Source of the DNA: Linyphia triangularis
Lineage: Eukaryota; Arthropoda; Arachnida; Araneae; Linyphiidae
Assembly (NCBI GenBank): GCA_963978545.1
Contig: OZ021730.1
Location: 9,865,796-9,929,795, forward strand
DNA length: 64,000 nucleotides
Direction: 5' to 3'
Shown: piece after piece, positions 34,428 to 46,003 of the stretch
How positions within the stretch are numbered: the first letter of the stretch is position 1
How the letters are laid out: the number at the start of each line of letters is the position of its first letter
Notes under the pieces: generated by a model
Told to the model about the DNA's origin: nothing
Seen by the model: only the letters and a program-made list of their open reading frames with translations
Database searches by the model: none
Made by a program: the position numbers and the translations under genes

Positions 34428-34618
34428 CTCACCCCTATACTGCCCACCTGTGGTTAGCGTTCTGGCCTCGCATGCCAAAGGTGCCGAATACTGGTGTTTA
34501 AGCATGGATGTTTGTTATGGTTCGAAATCCTCGTTAAGCTGTAGGTCCTGGTCTGATTAGCTGTTACTGGGCACAAAAACAGGTCTTTGAGTGTACAAAC
34601 CAAACCTCACCCCCATAC
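34428..34618 (+). mobile_element. SINE-B copy 1
   Basis: A second tRNA-derived SINE family: head CTGTGGTTAGCGTTCTGGCC, body TAGGTCCTGGTCTGATTAGC, tail GTACAAACCAAACC. Flanking 13-bp duplications CTCACCCCTATAC and CTCACCCCCATAC (one mismatch). Confidence 0.85.
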
Positions 34619-34661
34619 AAGTAAGCCTCGTAATATAGTTGCTAATATACAGGGTTTCTAG

Positions 34662-34864
34662 CGAAGGATTCCCTGGTTGGTTTGTACGCTCAACAACCTA
34701 TTTTTATGCACAATGACGCCTAATCAGGCATGGACCTACGGCTTGACGTGGATTCCGAACCACAACGAATATCCATGCCTAACCCAGGACCCCAACCCGG
34801 CACCTTTGACATGCGAGGCTAGAGCGCTAACCACACAGCCATCAGATGGGCCGAAGGACTCCCC
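34662..34864 (-). mobile_element. SINE-B copy 2
   Basis: Reverse copy: tail GGTTGGTTTGTACGCTCAAC, then CTAATCAGGCATGGACC, then the head complement AGAGCGCTAACCACACAGCC. Duplications CGAAGGATTCCC and CGAAGGACTCCC (one mismatch). Confidence 0.85.
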
Positions 34865-35470
34865 GATTTTAAAATTAAATAACTCAAAACAGAGGTCGAA
34901 AGAATAATGAAACGAAAAGTATAGTTATTTTAAGAATTGTAAAAATCTTATACTAAATTTTTAAAATTAGTTACAAATGTTGCCAACAGGTGGCGGTGTA
35001 CACTGTGTTTCTTATGAATAAAGAGTGCTTTGACGATCAATCTTCGGACCGTTCTACTGTTTAAACTTGGAATAATGTTAGCAGGGTCTTGTTTCCCATA
35101 AGGCATGCAAGGTCCGTGTCAAGGGCCCCCGAGTTGCCTGGAAAATTCTGAATTATTATGTAACCATCAATATTCTGTACAGTATACTTAATGCAATTGT
35201 ATGAAAATATAATTGAATAACTCTTTAGTTATTAAAATAATAGCATCTCGACATCAATTCATTTAAGAAGGTAATCCAAAACTGACATTAATATTTAAAT
35301 AACACCAATATTTGTTGATGGGGGGGGGGGGGGCGCAACTGCTATGTTGTGTCTATAGTAATTGGTTTTCTAAATCGGGTTAAAGTTAATGTGATTGCAA
35401 AAGACAAATTTATAACATATTTCAAGAATTTTGCAACTACAGCGCCATCGGTTGGCAACATTTGTAACTA
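34865..35470. mobile_element. MITE with CCGATTTTAAAAT end, copy 1 (degraded)
   Basis: Shares blocks with 36337-36766: AATAACTCAAAACAGAGGTC, TTGCCAACAGGTGGCGGTGTACACTG, and ACTACAGCGCCATCGGTTGGCAACATTTG. Its right terminus is not preserved, and G-rich intron sequence (35321-35332) separates the halves. Confidence 0.6.
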
Positions 35471-35618
35471 GGCTTTCATGTTCATCATGTCATTCTTTGT
35501 GCAAAAAATGGTTTATTATGTCTTGTTATTCAGAATTATACAGGTCTATTTGAACTCCGTTGTCCAACTAATTTGTGTACCACCCTGTATAAAGGATTTA
35601 AAACTCAATGTTTTTCAG

Positions 35619-35705
35619 GACTGGTTCGCGAGTCAACAACTGGTGATCCTGATCATCGTCATCAACCTCGCTCTGGGCTTTATATTCTTCAACGTCATCC
35701 TATAG
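35619..35705 (+). CDS. Tail-anchored membrane protein (junctophilin-like?), terminal exon with membrane anchor
   Basis: 28 codons plus TAG, after acceptor TGTTTTTCAG, phase 0 with the exon at 30419-30937. It encodes DWFASQQLV then a single hydrophobic helix (LVILIIVINLALGFIFF) and stops four residues later (NVIL). A lone helix at the extreme C-terminus is a tail anchor, inserted after translation, usually in the ER membrane with the rest of the protein cytosolic. This is the strongest reason to think of junctophilin. The following ~300 bp is GC-richer and is probably 3' UTR; no convincing poly(A) site was located. Confidence 0.85.
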   Translation, partial: DWFASQQLVILIIVINLALGFIFFNVIL

Positions 35706-36060
35706 TGGCCAGAGAGACAAGTCGTTTTCGGATTCCTGCCCGTCCGACATAAAAAGGACACCGGGTCACGAGGACACAACAACCACTTCCCGAGCTTCCC
35801 ACGCTGCGGAGGACACACAACACTGCCATTTATGTCCTTGTTGAATGACGACGAAAAGATTCTGACGCTCGTCACAACACTTCCTCCAATGGTGTTCGCA
35901 GCATCTTCTTTACTGAGACCTTTGTGTAAAATTCCAGAGTGTATAAATGTCCTGTCCTGAAGGACCCAGTTTGTGTGTACTTGCACTCTTACTTTAGTGT
36001 AAAGACATTGTATTCAAAGGGGCTGTCCTGCACTGTTTCATTCAGACCTTCATTCAAAAT
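35706..36060 (+). other. Probable 3' UTR of the tail-anchored protein gene
   Basis: Composition changes from AT-rich to balanced exactly at the exon and returns near 36060. The minus-strand ORF here is a shadow. Confidence 0.5.
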
Positions 36061-36336
36061 TGAAATATGCAGTCTGGCCCGTCTTTAGTTTTTATACCAT
36101 GGTTTGGTTAGTTGAGCCTATGACCAAAACGAGTGAGGGTTGTGTGCAACCACTTTAAACTAATAGAGTTGCTAAGAGTACGTCCAATCTTTCATGAACT
36201 TTGTTCTACTATGCTAAGAGGTCGGATCCTTTCTCTCCAAACTGAGTATCAGGTGATTCCCTGTAATTTATTCTACATAGAGATGAAGTTTAATGGTCAT
36301 ATCTGCGCAATGGTGAAGTTACAGGGTGTCTGTCCC

Positions 36337-36766
36337 CCCTGATTTAAAAATCAAATAACTCTAAAACAAAGATCGATTGAATAATGAAACAAAAGTAGTT
36401 ATTTTGAAAGCTGTAAAAATCTTATACTAAATTTTCCAAATTAGTTGCAAATATTGCCATCAGGTGGCGCTGTACACTGTATTTCTTATGAATAAAGAGT
36501 GCTTTGAAGCTCAGCGCGATCAGTCTTCGGACAGTTCCACTGGTTAAACGTGATAGGAAGTTAGCGTGATTGCAACGAATGATTGCAGAGGACAAATTTA
36601 TAAACTAGTCCTAGAATTTTGCAACTACAGCGCCATCTATTGGCAACATTTGGAACTAATTTCAAAACTTCTGTTTCAGATTTTTACTGCTTTCAAAATA
36701 ACTATACTTCTTGTTTCATTATTCAATAGATCTTTGTTTTTGAGTAATTTAATTTTAAAATCAGGG
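36337..36766. mobile_element. MITE, copy 2 (~430 bp)
   Basis: Ends CCTGATTTAAAAATCAAATAACTC and AGTAATTTAATTTTAAAATCAGG are inverted. Internal inverted blocks ATCAGGTGGCGCTGTA and TACAGCGCCATCTATTGG. Confidence 0.75.
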
Positions 36767-38084
36767 TGTTCTTCACTAATCCTCCTGTAAATGGTCATAT
36801 CTGCACGAGAAATATTAAAAGAGGTTAATAAAATAGCAACAATTACAAAAAAAATTTACGTTTTAAACTATCATTTAAAATATTGAGTTCAGTTCTAGTA
36901 GCGACTTCCTTGCCTAATGCGAAAGTATTGGTTTTAAGTGAAGACTAACCCCATATTGGTCGTTTTGGACATAGGATCTTCTTCCATCAAGGTTCAGCTT
37001 CCTCAGTCTGGGTAGGGAAGAGGTCTAAAATAATTTTTTTAGGTTGTGACTGATATCTCCTGGTTTTATAATGGAAAGTATGTCTTTGTCTTCATTTTGT
37101 TGATAAGTCTTACACCTAGGGGACATTAATATATTTCTGTTATAATTCTCAGGATTTCAAGGTGATTTATATGCACACCTCAAAAATCCATATTTTAGAT
37201 TTCGGCTCTATTTCTGCTATGCTACAGATTCAGTTGAGGCAGTATCAATGTTTTACTCAACAACATTGAGTTGTGCCATCATCATATCAGTGATATGACA
37301 ATATTAGAAAATTTTGAATGTTGGCTACGTTTTAAGTTAATAGATATTTTAATAAAAGATGCCCTTCTTTAAGTGAATTGAAATAAATACATTTCATACT
37401 GTAACAATGTCTCTGTGACTTTCTATATAAAATTTTTAAAATGATCTTTGATCTTGATCGTACTCTTTTATTACAAATTTAATTTTTTTAAAAATCCCTT
37501 TAACTTATTAGTTAATATCGATTTCTAAATTTTGAATCTGCAATATCTAGGGAGAAGACATACTACAACTTTTATGTACAAGCAGTATTTTAACATTAAA
37601 GAAAAATATTATATTTTATAAGTAAAATAGGTTTGAATATTAACACTAGTTCACTTCTATACGTCAAATATTTCGAACATCTGTATTCTTTTCTAATTTA
37701 TAACACTGCATTAAATTATACTTTGTAACATGAATTGAAAGATATGTTGTTGAAGTATGTAACAAAATTAAAAATAAATCGTTTACTACACAGCCTAAGT
37801 ATCTAATTTTTAACTGATACAGGGTGTTTATAAAGTAAGTATATTCTTGTGAAAATCACATTTTAATGCATAAATTACTGTATTAACACTTTGAGTGCCG
37901 CATCAGCCATCGGTGGCTGACAGTACGCTGTTGTTTTTCCCACTCCTATAATTTGACATAGGGCTTTTCTTAGTACTTTTTAAAGCACAGGAATTCTTAG
38001 TTTTTGAAATACTATTGATATTTCAATAGATAAAAATATTATTAGAAATATTTTGTCCAAAATTCCCTTGTAAAAAATTGCGTA
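36767..38084. other. No gene seen
   Basis: AT-rich. 37965-38085 is an inverted relative of 30990-31150. CATCAGCCATCGGTGGCTGACAG at 37903 is a short perfect-stem hairpin. Confidence 0.5.
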
Positions 38085-38395
38085 GAAGTGCAATAGCACG
38101 TGTTATAAACAGCAGCTACTCCTGAAACTCTTTAAAGAAAATTTGAAACTAAAAAAAGTGGTGGCAAAATTTACAAATATAAGAAGTGTATACTCAATTT
38201 TGTGGCGTGGTTTTCTATCTTTTCTTCGAATCGCTTAACTTTTTTCGTAATAAATAAGTTAACTATAGAATTGTGTTATTATAGGATGGTAAAGCAGAGG
38301 TTAAAGTATCTAGGATAAAAAAAAAATTTAATTTGTAATTTGAAGAAGTCAAAAAGTTTTAGAGGTGTATACCCAATTTTGCGGCTCACTGTATA
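38085..38395. mobile_element. Tc1-like element, right-end fragment with IR/DR arrangement
   Basis: Matches 54545-54660 over the subterminal region (CAGCTACTCCTGAAACTC, AATTTACAAATATAAGAAG), then continues past the break of that copy to a full terminus AGGTGTATACCC...CTCACTGTA. Two direct copies of the repeat (AAGTGTATACTCAATTTTGTGG at 38187 and AGGTGTATACCCAATTTTGCGG at 38365) lie about 180 bp apart. Confidence 0.8.
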
Positions 38396-38494
38396 TTTAC
38401 TTAACTGTTTCGAGTAAATTTGAATTTGTTAGCAGCTATGCGCTGGTAATTGTGGTATAGAAATGCGAAGCGCACTACTGCGTGTGGCCTGAAG

Positions 38495-38704
38495 GGGATT
38501 TCCTTAAGTTGGTTGGTTGTATTCAGATTATCTGGCGCCGTCAGCAACACGAGGGCTATAATGCGCCGAAACATTTCGTCATTTTACAAACCAACATACA
38601 TTTACAAACACCCATGCTTAACACGGGACTCGAACCCGCAACCTCGCGGTCTAAGAGCTAGAACGCTAACCACTATACCGTTTGGTCGGCGGGATTTCCT
38701 TAAG
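38495..38704 (-). mobile_element. SINE-A copy 12
   Basis: Reverse full-length SINE-A at 38509-38690 with 14-bp duplications GGGATTTCCTTAAG. Confidence 0.93.
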
Positions 38705-38737
38705 AATTCGCTTGGCTCTCAACGTGTTAATCAAACA

Positions 38738-40383
38738 TACAGAGGGTAAAAAAAAAAGTCTCTTTACGGAAGCCAAAGTTACAAATAAACTAGCATAATT
38801 TCTAATCTTTAGCTTCATATCTTCAGTAAATACTGAAATATGTTTAGTTGATTTTTTTAAATAAGTTTAAAATAAATGTCTGTTTTTACAAAACGCAGGA
38901 AGTATTTAAATTGAAATATTTAGGAGATGTTGCTAAGTGCCATGCAAAAAAAGTTTTCGTACGCCATATGAAAATTAATTCTGACGTCTATCATAACAGA
39001 CTTGCAGTAAATTTTCAAAACTGAAGTGTATGCGAGAGTCAAGAAGACATTATAGTAGCAATTGTTTAACTTTAGCTTGTTGTTGATTGTCTTAAAAAGG
39101 AGTTCCTAAACATATTCGTGAGTTGGTGATTCAGTTATGAAAATTGGATTATCTATGAAAAAAATTGTCGAAATCTTCAATATATTGAAGTCTATAGTAC
39201 AGTATATTATTGAAAGACACCGTGAGCTTCAAACTTTTGAGGATAGAGTTTGATCCGGAAGATCTTCAAAGCTAAAACGCTTGCATAAAATAAATATCCT
39301 ATTGTAAGGTTAAAAAAAAAATCCGCGAATAAGTGCACCTAAAGTCGAACATGCCTTAAGAATTGATAAAAATATTGAAGACAAATCCCAATTGACAATT
39401 TATGTGCACTGGTTAAGACATTTTACGTTGGAATTTCAAGATACACGTACCTATGCTTATTTCCTTCTACTTAACTTAAATTACCGACAGCATCTGCTCT
39501 CATACACCCCCAAACCATAACGCCTCCTTCACCGTGTTTGACAGTTCCACGTGAATTATAAGTTAACTTATGTTAATTTCGTTTTCTCCTGACCATAACT
39601 CGATTATATGATCCTTGGATATTTTAATTCATCACTAAAAAAATCTTTTCAAAATCGATGCGCTTTTTCTGTTACATGTACTTAATATAAGGCTTCCCAT
39701 GGGCTGCAAGTCCATTCAGACCCGATATTTTAATAACATTACTCACCGTTTGAGATGTCACTTCAATGTTTTTATCAATATTTAAGTCATGTGCGACTTC
39801 GCGGACTATCTTGAACCATACTATACGATATTTCTTTTATACAAGTGTTTTAGCTTCGAAGATTTTCCGGATCGATCTCTATCCTCAAAAATTTGAAGCT
39901 CATCGGTGTCTTTCAATAATATATTGTACGATAGACTTCAATATATTAAATATTTCGTAAATTTTTCATTGAATATCCATAATTTAATAACTGAATCTCC
40001 AACTCTCGAATAGATTTAAGAACTCCATTTTAAGACAATCAGCTAACAAGCTAAAATTAAACAATTGTTATCTTGTCTTCATGACACTTGCGTACACTTC
40101 TGTTTTGAAAATTTACTGCAAGTCTGTTGTGGTAGACGTCAGAATTAATTTTCATACGGCGTACGGAAACTTTTCTTGCATGGCACTTAGCAATATTTCC
40201 TAAATATTTCAATTTAAATACTTGCTGCGTATTATAAAAACAGACATTGATTATAAACTAATTTTAAAGAATCAAATTAAACATATTTCAATAGTCACTG
40301 AAGATATGAAGCAAAAGGTTTGAAATTATGCTAATTTATTTGTAACTTTGGCTTCCGTAGGGAGACTTTTTTTACCCACTGTA
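38738..40383. mobile_element. Tc1-like element with mirrored arms (1.64 kb)
   Basis: Ends CAGAGGGTAAAAAAAAAAG (38740) and CTTTTTTTACCCACTG (ending 40381), TA on both sides. The arms are unusually long: 38740-39310 is an inverted duplicate of about 39830-40381, covering GGAAGCCAAAGTTACAAATAA, the N-terminal transposase region and beyond. Only the minus strand keeps the middle of a Tc1 transposase: KHGEGGVMVWGC at about 39500-39535. The element is dead, and it looks as if its 5' half was copied onto the other end in inverted orientation. Confidence 0.8.
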
Positions 40384-40407
40384 TACTATACCAGGACACA
40401 TCTTTAG

Positions 40408-41552
40408 TACCGTAAAATGGGGTTAATAGGAACATACTTTCAACACTGTCCTTTTTTTAAAAAAAATTCTGAAACAGCGTGCATACAATCCAATGAGTTT
40501 TAACCTCTCCAAAACTTATCCCGTAATTAATAACATGTACCAGTTATAGACTTAACTAATATATTTTTAGATAAGTATAAACATCCACAACAGCATGCCA
40601 TACTTAATTTAACTTGGTTTTAAAAACTTTTTATTTGACGAATTTTTATGTTTTGCCTCGTCTTGATTTTGAGATTTGCGGGGTGAATCGGAACACTTGA
40701 AAAGTGATATTAAAAAGCTGTTTTTGGCAAGAATATGTTCCACACAAGATTCAACGACTGAATAAGAGTCTAATTACTCCCTTCAAGACAGTAATCAAGA
40801 TTGCAGGCTTGAATAAATGTCAGAAGAGGAGCCTAGTTTCCGCATGGCAGAAAACCCGATTGTTCCAGTGGTTTTTTCTCTAAATGACTTCGTTATCTTT
40901 AAGTTATATGGAAAAATGTATGAAGACTATGTGAGCTAAGTTTTACACCCACAAGATTATTGCTATATAAGTGTGTTTTACAAAAAGCGCTTATGAACGA
41001 ATCGATTTTCTGAAACAAATGAGGATGCTTTTCTCCTTTCTCAAGATATTTTAAAGAATTTGCAGTCATACGACACGCAAACATAAAGTAGATTAAAAAG
41101 TATTTTTAATTTTAACGACTATTTGGATGAGTCATAGGAGAGTTATATAAGAGTTGATACGCTTTCAAACATATGATTTGTTTTGACAATAATTGACAAA
41201 CACAAATTTTATCCGTCATATTAAATGATTTTTTTTTGTGATAATTTTGTGTTCCTATTCACCACAATGCATTATTACTTGCTTTTTTTGTCACGCTGTA
41301 AACATTTAAATAATATCAGACATAAATTGTAACGAGTGTTCCGATTCACCCCTTTCTGCTAGGTGAATCGGAACACCATGAAAAAATTCAAAATAAATTA
41401 AAGTCCTAGTTTTTACAAAAAATTTTTGGTTGATTCTCAAAGAAGGTAAGACCCAAGTTTCTATGTCAAAAATATGTTCCTTAACGATCTTATTACAACC
41501 GATTATTACCTTGAAAGTTAAAAAGTGTTCCGATTCACCCCATTTTACGGTA
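40408..41552. mobile_element. CCGTAAAATGGGG-ended TIR element, copy 2 (~1.15 kb)
   Basis: Inverse of 18516-19756: TACCGTAAAATGGGGTTAAT at 40408 and CCCCATTTTACGGTA ending 41552, with the same internal GGTGAATCGGAACAC pair near 41360. The minus-strand ORF at 40899-41084 is shared with copy 1 in degraded form and has no recognisable domain. Confidence 0.82.
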
Positions 41553-42010
41553 AAATATGATGCTCCCCCCCCCCCTCCTCCCTATAATATCCACATCTTA
41601 TCGCAGCACCTAGCGTTTCACACGTTCCACTGGGGCTCGCCAAGAATGTGGCCTCCACGGTTTCACCAAATTTAATCCACCCTAGATTTCTTTACGAAGG
41701 GATTTACAAAACTCAAGGTGTACCAGGTGAACATACGCAACATTGAACATCATACACAACTGACTACAGCCGCAATCGTGGAAGTTACACCATCTATGTT
41801 GCGAAATGTTTTCCGGGCCACGGTAGAATACTAGATGCCGTGCGAGAAGTGTAAGGATAGTTTGGTTTATACGCTCAACGACCTATTTTTAAGCATAATG
41901 ACGACTAATCAGGATTAGAGTTTAATTAGAGCTTAACGTGGATTCCGAACTACTACGAACATCCATGCCTAATCCGTGATTCGAACCCGGCACCTTTACA
42001 ATATATAATA

Positions 42011-43690
42011 TACTAGCTGAAAACCCGTGCTGGGCTAAGACATTTTACCATTAGCATTTTAGCTATCAAAAGACATTCACGTATTCTACACTTCAGACTT
42101 TTGCACCCATTTCGATCCCGACAAATTGATTTATCAAAATAGGAACTTTCCTTTGTTGACAATTTTAACAAAATTTATAATTGTGAATAGTATATTGAAA
42201 AGAGACATTTGAATATCTCTCGTTTAGAACGCTTAATTCCCTTCGGACCCTTTTTAATTACGTAATCGAGATTGCAATAGTTTATTGTGTTTATGTTTGC
42301 TCTAAGTTCTAAATTTCGAAATAGTAGCTGTATTGGAATTGAGACATTAAAATAATCCTCGTATAGTTTCAATGTTGCGTCGACTTTTCATCCCTTAAAA
42401 ATTCATTAATCGATATTGGAATAACTTATTTTTTACATTTGCCCTTTTAACATTTGCACCAAATATCACCACTACATTGGAAGAGGAACATTCGGATATC
42501 CCTCGTTTGGAACATTTAACCCCTTTTCGACTAATTAACGTTGGTTAATCGAGAACGGAATAGCTTACTTTTTCTATGTTTATCTTTTTTGACATTTGTA
42601 CCAATTTTCAAAGTTGTGACCAAATTTGAAGTGGGACATTCGAATATCCCTCATTTGGAACGTTTAATGCCTTTTCCAACCCTTCAGTGGGTAAATCGAG
42701 ATCGGAATGGCTTACTTTCTATGTTTATCTTGATTGACATTCATACCGACTTTCAGAGTTGTGACGAAATGGGAAGTAGAACATTCGGATATCCCTCGTT
42801 TGGAACGCTTAACCCTTTTTCGACCATAAAATGTGGATTAACCGAGATCGGAATAGCTTGCTTATTCTATGTTTATCTTTGTTGACATTTGCACCAATTT
42901 TCAGAATTGTGACTATATGGGGAGTGGGATTTTCGAGTTTGGAACGTTTAACCCCTTTTTCACCCTTAAAGTGTGTTAATCAAGTTCGGAATAGCTTAAT
43001 TTTTCTAAGTTTGTCTTTGTTGATATGTGTACCAATTTTTAGGGTTGTGACCATATGGGAAGTGGTACATTCGAATATCCCTCGTTTGGAACGTTTAACC
43101 CCTTTTCCACCCCTTAAAGTAGGTTAACCGAGAGCAGAATAGTATGCTTTTTCTATGTTTACCATTGTTGGCATTCGTACCAATTTTCAAAATTGTGATC
43201 ATGTCGGAAGTGGGACATTTGAATATTCTTCGTTTGGAAAATTTAACTCCTTAAAGTGGGTTAATCGAGATCGGAATAACTTACTTTTTCTACGTTTGTC
43301 TTTATTAATATTCGCACTAGTTTTCAAAGTTGTGACAATATGGGAAGTAGGACATTCGAATATCCCTCGTTTGGTACGTTTAACCCCTTTTCGACCCCTT
43401 AAAGTGGGTTAATCGAGATCGGAATAGCATTCTTTTTCTATGTTTACCATTGTTGGTATTTGTGCCAATTTTCAAAATTATGGCCATGTCGAAAGTGGAA
43501 CATTCGAATATCCCTCGTTTGGAAGGTTTAACTTCTTTTCAAGCCCTTAAAGTGGGTTAATCGAGATCGGAATAACTTACTTTTTCTATTTTTATCGTTG
43601 GTGATATTTGTGCCGATTCTCAGAGTTGTGACTATGTGGGAAGTGGGAGAATTAGTGATGAGTGAATGAGGGCTTTGCCTTATATATATA
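42011..43690. repeat. Element with internal ~147-bp tandem repeats, block 1
   Basis: Head TACTAGCTGAAAACCCGTGC with a unique lead (TTTTACCATTAGCATTTTAGC), then about eight units keyed by ATCGAGATCGGAATAGCTTAC, GTTGTGACCATATGGGAAGTG and ATATCCCTCGTTTGGAACG, ending GAGTGAATGAGGGCTTTGCC and (TA)n. Short ORFs inside are by-products of the repeat. The fixed head, internal array and fixed tail suggest a mobile unit rather than centromeric satellite. Confidence 0.85.
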
Positions 43691-45450
43691 TACTAGCTGA
43701 ATACCCATGCTGAGCTACGAAATTTTACCATTAGCATTTTAGCGATCAAAAGACATTCATGTATTCTACACTTCAGACGTTTGCTCCCATTTCGATCTCG
43801 GAAAAATTGATTTATCAAAATAGGAACTTTCCTTTGTTAACATTTTAAGCGAAATTTATAATTGTGAATAGTAAATTGGAATAGTTTATTGTGTTTATGT
43901 TTGCTCTTAGTTCGAAATTTCAAAGTAGTAGCTGTATTGGAATTGAGACATTAAGTTAATCCTCATATAGTTTCAATGTTGCGTCGACTTTTCATCCCTT
44001 AAAAATTCGTTAATCGATATTGGAATGACTTATTTTTTTAACATTTACACCAAATATCAGAAATATGACTACATTGGAAGAGGAAGATTCGGATATCCCT
44101 CGTTTGGAACATTTAACCCTTTTCGACCCCTTAAAGTTGGTTAATCGAGAACGGAATAGCTTATTTTTTCTATGTTTAATCTTTTTTGACATTTGCACCA
44201 ATTTTCCGAGTCGTGACCAAATGGGAAGTGGGACATTCGAATATCCCTAGTTTGGAAAGTTTAATGCTTTTTACAAACCTTAAGTGGGTTAATCGAGATC
44301 GGAATGGTTTAATTTTTCTACGTTTTTCTTTATTGACATTCCTACCAATTTTCAGAGTTGTGACTGTATGGGAAGTGGGATATTCGAGTTTGGAATGTTT
44401 AACCCCATTTCTACCTCTTAAAGTGGGTTAATCAAGCTCGGAATAGCTTAACTTTTCTATGTTTGTCTTTGTTGATATTTTTACCAATTTTTAGAGTTGT
44501 GACCATATGGGAAGTGGTACATTCGAATATTCCTCGTTTGGAACGTTTAACCCCTTTCCCACCCCTTCATCCATCCGAGATCGGAATAGCTTACTTTTTC
44601 TACTTTTGTCTTTATTGATATTCACACCAGTTTTCAAAGTTGTGACAATATGTGAAGTAGGACATACGAATATATCGCTCGTTTGGAACGTTTAAACCCC
44701 TTTTTGACCTCTTAAAGTGGGTTAATCGAGATCGGAATAGCTTACTTTTTCTATGTTTACCATTGTTGACATTTGTACCAATTTTTAGAGTTGTGACCAT
44801 AGAGGAAATGGTACATTCGAATATCTCTCGTTTGGAACGCTTAATCCTTTTATACGCCTTAGAGTGGGTTAATAGAGATCGGAATAGCTTACTTTTTTTT
44901 CGTTTGTTTTTGTTGATACTTGCACCAGTTTTTAGAGTTGTGGCGAAATGAGAAGTAGGACATTCGAATGTCCCTCGTTTGGAACGTTTAACCCCTTTTC
45001 GACCCCTTAAAGTGGGTTAATCGAGATCGGAATAGCTTAATTTTTCTATGTTTGCCTATGTCGACATTTGCACCCATTTTCAGAGTTGTGGACATGTGGG
45101 AAGTGGTACATTCGAATATCCCTCGTTTGAAACGTTTAACCCCTTTTCGACCCCTTCAAGTGGGTTGATCGAGATCGGAATAGCTTACTTTTTCTTTGTC
45201 TGTCTTTATTGATATTCGCACCAATTTTTAGAGTTGTGACGGAATGAGAAGTAGGACATTCGAATGTCCCTCGTTTGGAACGTTTAACCCCTTTTCGACC
45301 CCTTAAAGTGGGTTAATCGAGATCGGAATAGCTTACTTTTTCTATTTTTACCATTGTTGACATTTGTGCCGATTTTCAGAGTTGTGACTATGTGAGAAGT
45401 GAGAGAATTAGTGAGTGAGTGAGTCAGTGAATGAGTGAGGGCTTTGCCTT
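43691..45450. repeat. Element with internal ~147-bp tandem repeats, block 2
   Basis: Repeats the whole structure of block 1 in the same direction: head TACTAGCTGAATACCCATGC at 43691, about nine units, and tail GTGAGTGAGTCAGTG...GGGCTTTGCCTTATATA. The two blocks meet in a short (TA)n. Confidence 0.85.
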
Positions 45451-45685
45451 ATATATGTAGAGATACAATAGTTACAGGATCATACACACAATATACAATA
45501 GTTACAGGCTTATACAATACAATATACACAATACAATGTACAAAGTTGACACAGCGTTTGACAATCATACTGGAAAAATACAATACATAATTACATAATG
45601 CAAGCTGACAAATTTTATAAAAACTAACAGTGCGCAAAAATAAGTAACCAAATATAGTAACAAAATAACCTAAATTAAATATATG
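45451..45685. other. CA/TA-rich spacer inside the SINE-B insertion
   Basis: Repeated ATACAATAGTTACAGG and ACACAATA motifs; no gene. Confidence 0.5.
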
Positions 45686-45892
45686 CAAAGTACAAAATGC
45701 CGACCAAACGATTTAGTGGTTAGCGTGCTACCTTCTCGACCGCGAGGTTGTGGGTTCGAGTCCCGTGTTAGGCATGGGTGTTTGTAAATGTATGTTTGCT
45801 TGTCTAATGACGAATGTTTTGGCGCATTATAGCCCTCGTGTTGCTGACGGCGCCAGACAATCTGAAAACAACCAACCAACAAAGTACAAAAT
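45686..45892 (+). mobile_element. SINE-A copy 13
   Basis: Forward full-length SINE-A at 45699-45879 with 13-bp duplications CAAAGTACAAAAT. Confidence 0.93.
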
Positions 45893-46003
45893 ATAATTTA
45901 CTCACCTAGCCAGTGTAATCCAATCATTGCCCATTGATGATCCGCCAGAGCATGCGTGGTCAGAGCGCTAACCACTCAGTCATCAGATGGGCGAGAAGTG
46001 TAA

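Larger units (their letters stand above)
41842..46003 (-). mobile_element. SINE-B copy 3, split by a ~3.9-kb insertion
   Basis: Left part 41855-41999 (tail GGTTTATACGCTCAACGACC to CGGCACCTTTAC) and right part about 45947-45990 (GCATGCGTGGTCAGAGCGCTAACCACTC...). A perfect 13-bp duplication GCGAGAAGTGTAA at 41842-41854 and 45991-46003 proves they are one insertion. Everything between arrived later. Confidence 0.85.

Noticed and set aside
36470..36640. CTCF-like sites (GGTGGCGCTGTA, CAGCGCCATCTATTGG)
   Set aside because: They only loosely resemble the CTCF core and are explained as inverted blocks of a MITE.
42541..44951. Series of 60-110-codon ORFs repeating NRDRNSLLFL-type peptides
   Set aside because: By-products of the 147-bp tandem repeat; neighbouring units use different frames and are broken.
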